Of a stretch of 64,000 nucleotides of DNA, positions 16,131 to 24,465 are shown in pieces. Source of the stretch: Massilia sp. IC2-278. Its GTDB lineage: Bacteria > Pseudomonadota > Gammaproteobacteria > Burkholderiales > Burkholderiaceae_D. The position numbers and the translations under genes are program-made. Below the pieces are notes generated by a model. It worked only from the letters and a program-made list of their open reading frames with translations. It ran no database searches and was not told the DNA's origin. Each line of letters starts with the position of its first letter. The first letter of the stretch is position 1. The stretch spans positions 434,001 to 498,000 of the forward strand of contig NZ_JAJFES010000002.1 in the NCBI RefSeq assembly GCF_020708045.1. Direction: 5' to 3'.

Positions 16131-17843
16131 CTAGTGCAGGGTTGGCGTTCCCGAGGCAGCGGCGGCTGTCGTGTCCGAGCCAGGGGGCATGGACGGCATC
16201 GTCGCGGACACCGCACCCGGCGCAGGTGCCGGCGCAGGCGCGCCCGAGCGCGCCACCCAGTCCACCAGCGCATCGACCACGGCCCGGCCGCGCCCTTCCC
16301 CGGCGCGCTCGTCGTTCACCATCGCCACCACTACGTTCTGCACCCCGCTGGCATCCGGCACATAACCCGCCACCGCCACCACGTTGCGCAGCGTTCCCGT
16401 CTTCAGGCGCGCACGGCCGGCTGCCGGGCTGCCGTGCAGGCGGCGGCGCATGGTACCGTCGACGGCGACGATCGGCATGCTGGCCTGGAATTCCGGCGCC
16501 CAGTTGCTGCGCAGTCCGGCCTGGAGCAGCCCACCCATCTGCAGCGGGCTGATGCGCTCGATGCGCGACAGGCCCGAGCCGTTCTCGATTACGAAGCCGC
16601 TGTCGTCGATGCCGCGCGCCCGCATCCAGTTGCGCACCACCTGATCGGCGCGGGTGTAGGTGCTCTGCCCCGGCACCAGCGGCAGCGGGCGGCTGCCCAG
16701 CACCGGATCGGCTTCCAGCGCGCCCAGGCTCAGGAACAGGGTGCGCGCCAGCGCATTGTCCGACGGTTTATTCGTATCGCGCACGACTTCCGGCAGGGCG
16801 CGCGCGCTGTGCAGGGCCAGCAGGCGCGCATCCGGCGGCGCAATGCCCTCCATCGTCTTGCCCTCGAGCGTGCCGCCGAGCTGTTTCCACTTCATGCGGA
16901 ACAGGCCGTCGAGGTAATCGTCGCGGTCGACCACGTTGATGCTGTTAGTCTGGACGCAGTTTTTCGGGAAGGTCCCGCGCAGCACCACCTTGACGCGGCC
17001 ATCGGCGCCTTTTACTGCTTCCGGCAATTTCCAGCCATCTTCCCAGCGCGCGCAATTGGCGTCGACCAGGGTCATTTCCGACACCACGCGCACGCCTTCC
17101 AGTTCCGGCTGCATCGTCAGTGTCAGGCTCTTGCCGGTCGAGCGCATGTCGATCTGCAGCATGTTCTTGTTGACCAGCAGCGCGTCGGGAATCACGTTGT
17201 AATAGGCTTCCGGCGACTCGTCGAAGGGCGGCAGGCCGCGGTCCTGGCGCGCCGGATTGAACAGGCTGCGGTCCAGCACCAGGTTGCCGGCGATGCGCTT
17301 GACGCCGGACAGTTCCAGCGCGCGCAGCATGGTGTCCAGCGCCTCGCCCGAGAAATCGGCGTCGGCGCCGCCGCGCAATACCAGGTCGCCCTGCAGCACG
17401 CCGTTCTTCACCTCGCCGTTGCTGAGCAGCTCGGTACGCCCGCGGAACACCGGGCCCAGCTGCTCCAGGCTCACCAGGGTCGTCACCAGCTTCATCGTCG
17501 AGGCCGGCTGCATGGGACGGCCCGCGCCGTGCGCCAGCACGGTCTGGCCGCCGCGCAGCACCAGGGCGCTCAGCGATGCCGGCGCGATGCCGTTCGCCGC
17601 CAGCAGGGTCATCACCGGCTGGGGCAGGCTGCCCACTGGCAGGGCGCCGTCCACCAGTTGCGGCATGGCGGCGGACGCTTGTGGCACAGCCACGGAAGGC
17701 TGCGCCACAGGCGGCACAGGGGCCGAGGCCCGCGGCACAGGCACGGATGCCGACGGCGCGGCGGGCGCCCGCTCCACCTGGGCACAAGCGGACAGGCAGG
17801 CAAGGACGGCGGTGGCGAGAGCGAGGCGGCGTGGCATGGGCAT
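16131..17843 (-). CDS. dacB: PBP4-type D-Ala-D-Ala carboxypeptidase/endopeptidase (S13)
   Basis: This 570-residue exported enzyme of family S13 trims terminal D-Ala and cuts cross-links in peptidoglycan. It is a predicted lipoprotein (LACLSAC, Cys20), which is unusual because E. coli PBP4 is soluble. A Pro/Ala/Val-rich linker (25-60) precedes the catalytic domain. The three penicilloyl-serine motifs are present: Ser115-T-M-Lys118 (QPASTMKLVTT), S-D-N (KPSDNALARTL) and K-T-G (ARLKTGTLRNV). The large insert typical of class C PBPs lies between the first two. A second low-complexity Ala/Pro tail closes the protein. The start lies 2 bp from the stop of the SpmAB gene, so the pair is tightly coupled. 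Confidence 0.93.
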   Translation of the reverse strand: MPMPRRLALATAVLACLSACAQVERAPAAPSASVPVPRASAPVPPVAQPSVAVPQASAAMPQLVDGALPVGSLPQPVMTLLAANGIAPASLSALVLRGGQTVLAHGAGRPMQPASTMKLVTTLVSLEQLGPVFRGRTELLSNGEVKNGVLQGDLVLRGGADADFSGEALDTMLRALELSGVKRIAGNLVLDRSLFNPARQDRGLPPFDESPEAYYNVIPDALLVNKNMLQIDMRSTGKSLTLTMQPELEGVRVVSEMTLVDANCARWEDGWKLPEAVKGADGRVKVVLRGTFPKNCVQTNSINVVDRDDYLDGLFRMKWKQLGGTLEGKTMEGIAPPDARLLALHSARALPEVVRDTNKPSDNALARTLFLSLGALEADPVLGSRPLPLVPGQSTYTRADQVVRNWMRARGIDDSGFVIENGSGLSRIERISPLQMGGLLQAGLRSNWAPEFQASMPIVAVDGTMRRRLHGSPAAGRARLKTGTLRNVVAVAGYVPDASGVQNVVVAMVNDERAGEGRGRAVVDALVDWVARSGAPAPAPAPGAVSATMPSMPPGSDTTAAAASGTPTLH

Positions 17844-17845
17844 CC

Positions 17846-19084
17846 TTAACCAAAGAAGAGGTAGGCGACGAAGATGGCGGCGATCACGCCGGCCAGGTCG
17901 GCGATCAGGCCATAGCCAATCGCATAGCGGGTCTTGCGGATACCGACCGAGCCGAAGTACAGGGCGACGATGTAGAAGGTGGTGTCGGCCGCGCCCTGCA
18001 GGATGGAGGCCAGGCGGCCGACGAAGGAATCGACGCCGTAGGTGGTCATGGCATCGATCATCATCGCGCGCGAGCCGCTGCCCGACAGCGGTTTCATCAG
18101 CGCGGTCGGCAGCGCGCCGACGAAATCGGTGGGCAGGCCGAGCTGGGTGAACACCCAGGCAAAGGCGTTCACGATCATGCCCAGGATGCCGGAGTTGCGC
18201 ACGACGCTGATCGCCACCAGCATGCCGACCAAATAGGGGATGATCTTCAGCGAAGTCTCGATGCCGCCCTTTGCCCCTTCGATGAAGGACTCGAACACAT
18301 TCACGCGCTGCACCAGCGCCGCGACCATGAAGGCGGCGATGATCGAGAACAGGATCAGGTTGGCCGCCACCACCGAGACCAGCTCGATCTCGGCCTTGGC
18401 CAAAAAGTTCGTCAGGTAGAACACGATGCCGGCGACGATTGCCGTCAGGCCGCCGATCCAGCCGAATACCACCGGATGCAGCAAATTGATGCCCTGGCGC
18501 AGGCTGACCGCCACGATGCCGGTCAGGGTCGAGCAGAAGGTCGCGATCAGGGTCGGAATGAAAATGTCGGCCGGATTGGCCGCGCCGAGGATGGCGCGCT
18601 GGGCCATGATGGCCAGCGGAATCACGGTGAGCCCGGAGGTCTGGATGACCAGGAACATGATCTGGGCGTTGCTGGCTTCATCCTTGCGCGGGTTCAGCGT
18701 CTGCAGGCTTTCCATCGCCTTCAGGCCGAAGGGCGTGGCGGCATTGTCCAGGCCGAGGATGTTGGCCGAAAAATTCATCACCATGTGGCCGTTGGCCGGG
18801 TGGTCGCGCGGCACTTCGGGGAAGATGCGCGAGAAGAAGGGGGCGATGATGCGCGCGAACAAATTGATGGCGCCGGCCTTTTCGCCCACGTTCATGATGC
18901 CCAGCCACAGGGTCATGACGCCGGCCAGCGGCAGGGCGATGTCCATCACCGCCATCTTCGCCGAGGAAAAGGTGCCGTCGATGATGCGCTTGAAGATTTC
19001 AGTATCGCCGAGGAACAGCCACTGTGCCAGTGCTGCGACGAAACCAACGAGGAAGAAACCGGTCCAGATGTAATTTAATGCCAT
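17846..19084 (-). CDS. SpmA-SpmB fusion (nucleoside recognition / Gate domains)
   Basis: This 412-residue inner-membrane protein joins SpmA-like and SpmB-like halves, each a Gate (nucleoside recognition) domain with several helices. The first half has MALNYIWTGFFLVGF, LWLGIMNVGEKAGAI and the conserved NFSANILGLDNAATPFGLKAM; the second has VKGGIETSLKIIPYLVGMLV-like (here AKGGIETSLKIIPYLVGML) and KPLSGSGSRAMMIDAM. ATG 19084 replaces a longer frame whose N-terminal 51 residues lack family features. In Bacillus spmA and spmB follow dacB in one operon; here the fused protein lies immediately upstream of another D,D-carboxypeptidase gene in a non-spore-former. Its transported substrate is unknown. 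Confidence 0.88.
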   Translation of the reverse strand: MALNYIWTGFFLVGFVAALAQWLFLGDTEIFKRIIDGTFSSAKMAVMDIALPLAGVMTLWLGIMNVGEKAGAINLFARIIAPFFSRIFPEVPRDHPANGHMVMNFSANILGLDNAATPFGLKAMESLQTLNPRKDEASNAQIMFLVIQTSGLTVIPLAIMAQRAILGAANPADIFIPTLIATFCSTLTGIVAVSLRQGINLLHPVVFGWIGGLTAIVAGIVFYLTNFLAKAEIELVSVVAANLILFSIIAAFMVAALVQRVNVFESFIEGAKGGIETSLKIIPYLVGMLVAISVVRNSGILGMIVNAFAWVFTQLGLPTDFVGALPTALMKPLSGSGSRAMMIDAMTTYGVDSFVGRLASILQGAADTTFYIVALYFGSVGIRKTRYAIGYGLIADLAGVIAAIFVAYLFFG

Positions 19085-19624
19085 GTTCAGTCCGAAAGGG
19101 CGGATGCCGATACGGCGCCGCCACGCGTTCACCAGCCGCGGATGTGGAATCACGGCATTCCTGCGCACGATTGTGCAGCTGAGAGTATAGGCGCACAGCA
19201 AGCTGCAAAGATGAAAGAATGCAGCGGCGCCATGCACAAAAGTTATGGTGGACGCCGTTCATACCGCGCGCTCATTGTGGCCGGGTGCATCCCGTACGGT
19301 GGGCACCCCGTGCCCACGCGGAACGATGATCATGGTTGGCGCTCGTTTTATCGAACACGACGCCCCTCGGCGACGTGTGCAAAAGCGTCCCGCTACCCTC
19401 TGTATCCATGGTTGAGCCGCGGAGCGAATCGTCATAGCCGCAGGTGAAAGATGACGCACGTAACCGCGTGGGCACGTCATTGATGCCCCCGGCATCAATG
19501 ACCCCACCGTACGGTTGATGCATCCGGCTCCGATGAAGAAGCAGGTACTCAGCCGGTATTGTCTCCGTTTGCATCACTCCACCACCCCGCCTATGATACG
19601 AACGCTCAACCAGGACATGCACAA
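19085..19624. repeat. 540-bp intergenic stretch with two REP copies
   Basis: A plus REP lies at 19293-19320 (CGTACGGTGGGCAC...GTGCCCACGCG) and a minus REP at 19463-19514. The latter has its centre replaced by a second perfect stem, GTCATTGATGCC (19476-19487) with GGCATCAATGAC (19491-19502). Outer TGCATC segments also mirror each other. No gene was found here; short open frames overlap the repeats and have no coding character. Confidence 0.8.
19569..19597 (+). promoter_or_regulatory. candidate sigma-70 promoter of the peptide-binding protein gene
   Basis: TTGCAT (19569-19574) and TATGAT (19592-19597) are separated by 17 bp. The start codon follows 28 bp after the -10 box. The -10 matches the consensus at five of six positions; the -35 is weak. 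Confidence 0.5.
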
Positions 19625-21430
19625 ATGAAACTACGCTCCGCCCTGCCCGCGCTGCTGTTCGCATCCGGCGTCTTTGCTTTCCCCGCTGCGGCCCAGGCCC
19701 CAACGGCGCCATCAAGCGCAGCCCCGGACAAAGTCCTGCGCATGTTCCTCTCCACCAGCGAAACCGGCCTCGACCCCGCCGCCGCCTCCGACATCGCCAC
19801 GCTATCCCTGCTGGAAAACATCTTCGACCCCCTGCTGCGCTACGACTACCTCGCGCGCCCGGTGAAACTGCGCCCGAACACCACCACGCAGATGCCCGAA
19901 GTGAGCCCGGATGGCCGCACCTACACCTTCCACCTGCGCCCCGGCATCCATTTCACCGACGACCCCGCCTTCAAAGGCAACAAGCGCGAAATGACTGCGC
20001 AAGACTACGTCTACAGCATCAAGCGCCTGTACGACCCGACCCTGAAATCCCCGTGGTCCTATATGTTCGACGGCAAGATCGAAGGCGACGAAGCGCTCAA
20101 GAAAAATTTTGATATCGACACGCCGGTCAGCGGCCTGCAAGCTCCCGACCGCCACACCCTGCGTATCCGCCTGAAGGAACCCGACAACAACTTCCTGTTC
20201 TACATGGCCACGCCGGCCTCCGGCGTGGTGGCACGCGAAGTGATCGAAGCCTATCCCGGCCAGGCCGGCAACCACCCAATCGGCACCGGCCCCTTCCTGG
20301 TCAAGGAATGGAAACGCAGCGACCGCATCGTCCTGCAAGCCAACCCCTATTCGACCGCCGTCTTCCACGCCACCCCCGGCGCTGACCCCGAAGCACAGGC
20401 CATCGCAAAGAGCCTGGAAGGCAAGCGCCTGCCGCGCGTCGACCGCGTGGAGGTGAAAATCGCCGAGGAATTCCAGGGCCGCATGCTCGGCTTCCTGAAC
20501 GGGGAATACGATTACCTCGAGCAGGTGCCCGAATCCATGACCGACATGGTGATCCGCGACGGCGCGCTGAAGCCGGAACTGCAGGCGCGCGGCATGCAGC
20601 TGTCGCGCTTCCCGGTACTGCAGACCTATTACATGTGGATGAACATGAACGATCCGGTGCTGGGCGGCTACACGAAAGACCGGATCGCCCTGCGCCGCGC
20701 CATTTCTCTGGCCTACAACAGCGCCGAAGACATCGCCCTGCTGAAAAAGGGTTTCGCGATCAAGGCCGAATCCCCGCTGCCGCCGAACGTGCTCGGCTAC
20801 GACCCGGACTACCGCAGCCCCGTGCCCTACGACCCGGCGCTGGCCAATGCCCTGCTCGACCGCCACGGCTACGGCAAGCGCGACGCCGAGGGGTTCAGGA
20901 CAGCGCCGGACGGCAAGCCGCTGACGCTCGCCATGCACAGCGAAGCCACGGTCGGCGGGCGCCTGCGCGACGAGTTGTGGCGCAAGTGCCTGAACGCCAT
21001 CGGCCTGCGCGTGGTGTTCAAGTCGGACAAAAAAACCGAGATCATCAAGGCCTCGCGCCTGGGCAAGGTGACCATGTTCGAAAGTAACTGGATCGCCGAC
21101 TTCCCCGATGGCGACAACTTCTACCAGCTGCTCTACGGCCCGAACGCCGGCCGCGCCAACTACGCGCGCTTCAATTTGCCGGCCTACAACGAACGCTACG
21201 AACAGGCGCGCGCACTGGCCGACGGTCCGGCGCGCCAGAAGCTCTACTTCGAGATGAACCAGCTGATCCACGCCTACAACCCCTGGGTGCCGTTGACCCA
21301 TGTGCTGTCGGCGGATATCCGCCAGCCGTGGCTAAAAAACTACAAGCGCCACCCCGTCGAATTCACCAACTGGCGTTACCTGGACGTCGATGTTGCGCAA
21401 AGGGCACGCTCGTCAAGACAGCGCCCCTAG
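19625..21430 (+). CDS. ABC-type peptide-binding protein (SBP_bac_5, OppA/MppA class)
   Basis: This 601-residue periplasmic binding protein has a signal peptide ending AFPAAAQA. The mature protein has the DppA/OppA fold: FLSTSETGLDPAAASDIATLSLLENIFDPLLRYDYL, YTFHLRPGIHFTDDPAF, the classic QDYVYSIKRLYDP and NHPIGTGPFLVKEWKRSDRIVLQANP, plus ADFPDGDNFYQLLYG. No permease or ATPase genes are adjacent, so it either serves a shared Opp/Dpp transporter, as E. coli MppA does for murein tripeptide, or works with the TonB receptor downstream. Given the neighbours, murein peptides are a reasonable ligand (inference). It lacks a lipobox. Confidence 0.88.
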   Translation: MKLRSALPALLFASGVFAFPAAAQAPTAPSSAAPDKVLRMFLSTSETGLDPAAASDIATLSLLENIFDPLLRYDYLARPVKLRPNTTTQMPEVSPDGRTYTFHLRPGIHFTDDPAFKGNKREMTAQDYVYSIKRLYDPTLKSPWSYMFDGKIEGDEALKKNFDIDTPVSGLQAPDRHTLRIRLKEPDNNFLFYMATPASGVVAREVIEAYPGQAGNHPIGTGPFLVKEWKRSDRIVLQANPYSTAVFHATPGADPEAQAIAKSLEGKRLPRVDRVEVKIAEEFQGRMLGFLNGEYDYLEQVPESMTDMVIRDGALKPELQARGMQLSRFPVLQTYYMWMNMNDPVLGGYTKDRIALRRAISLAYNSAEDIALLKKGFAIKAESPLPPNVLGYDPDYRSPVPYDPALANALLDRHGYGKRDAEGFRTAPDGKPLTLAMHSEATVGGRLRDELWRKCLNAIGLRVVFKSDKKTEIIKASRLGKVTMFESNWIADFPDGDNFYQLLYGPNAGRANYARFNLPAYNERYEQARALADGPARQKLYFEMNQLIHAYNPWVPLTHVLSADIRQPWLKNYKRHPVEFTNWRYLDVDVAQRARSSRQRP

Positions 21431-21433
21431 CAC

Positions 21434-21477
21434 ATAGTTGTTTTCCAACTATAAACATTCCTGGAAGTTATACTTCC
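21434..21477. promoter_or_regulatory. two small palindromes upstream of the TonB receptor gene
   Basis: ATAGTTG (21434-21440) with CAACTAT (21446-21452) forms a 7-bp stem just after the preceding stop, without a T-tract. GGAAGTTATACTTCC (21463-21477) is a perfect interrupted palindrome. Either could be an operator for the receptor gene; the first could also aid termination. Confidence 0.4.
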
Positions 21478-21638
21478 CGGTGCTTATTTCATTGGCTCGT
21501 GCCAAATCATCAGGCTTACCCTCAAATCAAACATAACGTCTTGCCAAGTTGCTGCCGACCCGCAGTGCCTGGACAGGACGACGGAAAACAGCGATCGGCC
21601 GCTCGGCCCGTATCGTCCACACCCCTCAGGAGAGACGC

Positions 21639-24401
21639 GTGAAATTAAAAAAACTGGCCCATCTGATTGCCTTGATCGGCGTCGTCAGCCCGGCGGTCGC
21701 ACAGCAGGTGCAGGCACCACCGATGGCACGCGTCGAGATCACCGGTTCCAGCATCAAGCGCATTGCCAAGGAAGGCGCGCTGCCGGTGCAGGTGATTACC
21801 TTCGACGACATCGAAAAGCAGGGCATCAACACGACCGAAGAGCTGGTGCGCACCATTTCCGCCAACGGTACCGGCGCCGACAACATGACCTCGGGTAACA
21901 ACGTGTTCGGCGCCGATGCCGACCGGGTCAGCGGCGGCGCCTCGTTCGCCTCGCTGCGTGGCCTGGGCCCGAACAGCACCCTGGTGCTGCTCAACGGCCG
22001 CCGCATCGCCACCCACGGCGGCAGCGGCAAGGCGGTCGACCTGAACTCGATCCCGCTGGCGGCCATCGCACGCGTCGAGATCCTGAAGGACGGCGCCTCG
22101 GCCATCTACGGTACCGACGCCGTCGGCGGCGTGGTCAACTTCATCCTGAAGACGGATTACCAGGGCCTCGAGGCCAGCGCCAACGTGAACGCCACCGAAG
22201 CCGGCGGCGGCCTGACCCGCCGCGCCTCGCTCCTGGCCGGCACGGGCGATCTGGACAGCGACCGCTACAACATCATGGCCTCGCTGACGGTCGACAAGAA
22301 CAACATGCTGCACTCGCACCAGCGCGACTTCGCGAACGGCTTCCAGCCCGCGCGCGGCCTGTCGCCGGACACCACCGGCACCCCGTTCGCAAACCAGCTG
22401 ACCGGCGCCGGCACCGCCCTGGGCGCCAACTTCCAGATGCCGGGCGACGCCACGCGCTACCTGCAGGCCAGCCTGCTGAGCCTGCAAGGCAAGTGCGATT
22501 CGATCCCCTGGATGTCGCAATACCAGAGCCAGCTCTGGCCGGACGTCACCCCGGTGACCCGCAGCCGCTATTCCTGCGCCTACGACTACGGCGCCGACTA
22601 CGTCATGTCGCCGCCGGTCGAGCGCGCGAATGCCCTGCTGCGCGGCGCCTTCCAGATCGCGCCGGGCCACCGCCTGTTCGTCGAAGGCCTGGCCTCGCGC
22701 TCGAAGGTGACCTCGATCCTGACGCCGATGCAGATCTCGACCTCGCTGGCCACGGCGAGCGCCTACCCGGTCGGCGGCGCCTATTACCAGGACCTGTCGC
22801 CCTACATCTCGAGCTTTAACAAGAATCTGCCGATCATCTACAAGTGGCGCGCCACCGACTTCGGCAACCGCGAGATGGACAACACCACCGACGGCGCGCG
22901 CCTGCTGGTGGGCCTGGAAGGCGCCTTCGGCAAGTACGACTACAAGCTGGGCCTGTCGCGTGCGATCAGCAAGACCCAGACCACGCTGACCGACGGCTAT
23001 GCCTACACCACGCCGATGTACCAGGCACTGGGCACCGGCCTGATCAACCCGTGGCTGCAGCCTGGCCAGAGCCAGACGCCGGAAGCGATGGCGCTGATCG
23101 AGTCGACCAAGTTCCGCGGCGATTTGCAGCATGGCCGCACCACGCTGACCCAGCTCGACGGCTCGGTATCGGGCGAGATCTGGGACCTGCCGGCCGGCCC
23201 GCTGGCCGCCGCGGTCGGCTTCGACCTGCGCCGCGAGGGCTATGCCTACGGCCAGGACGCCGACGCCACCATCGTCTGGCAGGCGCCGGGCAATGCCGCC
23301 CTGAAAAAGGCCGAGCGCGACATCAAGGCCGTGTACGCCGAGCTGATCGTGCCGGTCGTCAAGGACCTGGAAGTGCAGCTGGCCCTGCGCCGCGACCACT
23401 ACAGCGTGATCGGTTCCACCACCAATCCGAAGGTCGCCTTCCGCTACCAGCCGGCCAGCTGGCTGCTGTTCCGCGGTTCGGCGAATAAAGGCTTCCTGGC
23501 GCCGAGCTTCACCCAGCTGTATTCGGCTTCGCTCGACGGCGAACTGCCGAACGGCGTCATCGATCCGATCGGCTGCCCGCTGAACCCGGGCGACCCGGCC
23601 TACTGCGCGATCGCCCGCCTCGATTTCAAGGCCGGCGGCAATTCCTCGCTGAAGCCGGAAACCTCGAAGCAGGGCACGCTGGGCGTGGTGGTCGAGCCGT
23701 TCAAGGGCTTCTCGGCCTCGGTGGATTACTGGCTGATCAACACCAAGGACAAGATCCTGAACCGCACGCCGCAGATCATCCTGGCGAACCAGCCCGGCCT
23801 GGCCGCCAACGTGATCCGCAACAACGACGGCAACCCCGGCACCATCGACTACGTGCGCTCGGGCTGGATCAACGCCGGCGGCGTGAAGACCCGCGGCGCC
23901 GACCTCGGCCTGCGCGGCGACGGCAGGTTCGGCGACTTCAAGTGGAGCGCGGGCCTGGACGGCACCTGGACCCAGCACTTCCAGTTCGCCGAACTGGCTG
24001 GCCAGGCCTACAAGGAATACGTGGGCAACTTCTACACGCGTGACCTGTACCTGCGCTGGAAGCACAACGCCACCTTCACCGTCGCCCGTGGCGACTGGAG
24101 CGGCACGCTGAGCAACAACTTCGCCAGCGGCTACAACGACCAGGTGCCGAACAAGGGCATCGGCGCGCCGCCGCCGGGCTTCGACCCGACCGTGTCGAGC
24201 TACACGACCTGGGGCCTGTCGGCCAAGTACACCGGCATCCAGAACGCCTCGCTTACCTTCGGCATCCAGAATCTGTTCGACCGCGACCCGCCGTTCACCG
24301 CGCACAACGTCGACGAAGTCGTGGGCGCCGGCTGGGACCCGCGCGTGGCCAATCCGCGTGGCCGTTCGTTCTCGCTGTCGATGAAGTACAAGTTCTTCTG
24401 A
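21639..24401 (+). CDS. TonB-dependent outer-membrane receptor
   Basis: This 920-residue outer-membrane receptor starts at GTG 21639 with an AGGAG ribosome-binding site and a signal peptide ending VVSPAVAQQ. The plug domain begins ARVEITGSSIKRIAKEGALPVQVITFDDIEKQGINTTEELV and includes LRGLGPNSTLVLLNGRRIA and EILKDGASAIYGTDAVGGVVNF, typical of the large carbohydrate/peptide-type receptors found in Xanthomonadales and Massilia. The 22-strand barrel ends FSLSMKYKFF with the terminal aromatic residue of outer-membrane proteins. A single Cys pair lies near residues 285 and 305 and another near 645-655 (GCPLNPGDPAYCA). Placed between a peptide-binding protein and an LD-carboxypeptidase, it may import muropeptides; this is untested. 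Confidence 0.9.
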   Translation: MKLKKLAHLIALIGVVSPAVAQQVQAPPMARVEITGSSIKRIAKEGALPVQVITFDDIEKQGINTTEELVRTISANGTGADNMTSGNNVFGADADRVSGGASFASLRGLGPNSTLVLLNGRRIATHGGSGKAVDLNSIPLAAIARVEILKDGASAIYGTDAVGGVVNFILKTDYQGLEASANVNATEAGGGLTRRASLLAGTGDLDSDRYNIMASLTVDKNNMLHSHQRDFANGFQPARGLSPDTTGTPFANQLTGAGTALGANFQMPGDATRYLQASLLSLQGKCDSIPWMSQYQSQLWPDVTPVTRSRYSCAYDYGADYVMSPPVERANALLRGAFQIAPGHRLFVEGLASRSKVTSILTPMQISTSLATASAYPVGGAYYQDLSPYISSFNKNLPIIYKWRATDFGNREMDNTTDGARLLVGLEGAFGKYDYKLGLSRAISKTQTTLTDGYAYTTPMYQALGTGLINPWLQPGQSQTPEAMALIESTKFRGDLQHGRTTLTQLDGSVSGEIWDLPAGPLAAAVGFDLRREGYAYGQDADATIVWQAPGNAALKKAERDIKAVYAELIVPVVKDLEVQLALRRDHYSVIGSTTNPKVAFRYQPASWLLFRGSANKGFLAPSFTQLYSASLDGELPNGVIDPIGCPLNPGDPAYCAIARLDFKAGGNSSLKPETSKQGTLGVVVEPFKGFSASVDYWLINTKDKILNRTPQIILANQPGLAANVIRNNDGNPGTIDYVRSGWINAGGVKTRGADLGLRGDGRFGDFKWSAGLDGTWTQHFQFAELAGQAYKEYVGNFYTRDLYLRWKHNATFTVARGDWSGTLSNNFASGYNDQVPNKGIGAPPPGFDPTVSSYTTWGLSAKYTGIQNASLTFGIQNLFDRDPPFTAHNVDEVVGAGWDPRVANPRGRSFSLSMKYKFF

Positions 24402-24418
24402 TTTGTCGCTTCGTTTGC

Positions 24419-24449
24419 GGCCCGCGCCTCCACGGCGCGGGCCGTTTTT
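24419..24449 (+). terminator. intrinsic terminator after the TonB receptor gene
   Basis: A perfect 10-bp GC-rich stem (GGCCCGCGCC / GGCGCGGGCC) with loop TCCAC is followed by GTTTTT. It lies 17 bp before the LD-carboxypeptidase start, so that gene depends on read-through or on a promoter within this short space. Confidence 0.88.
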
Positions 24450-24465
24450 CATTGAAACCGAACGC

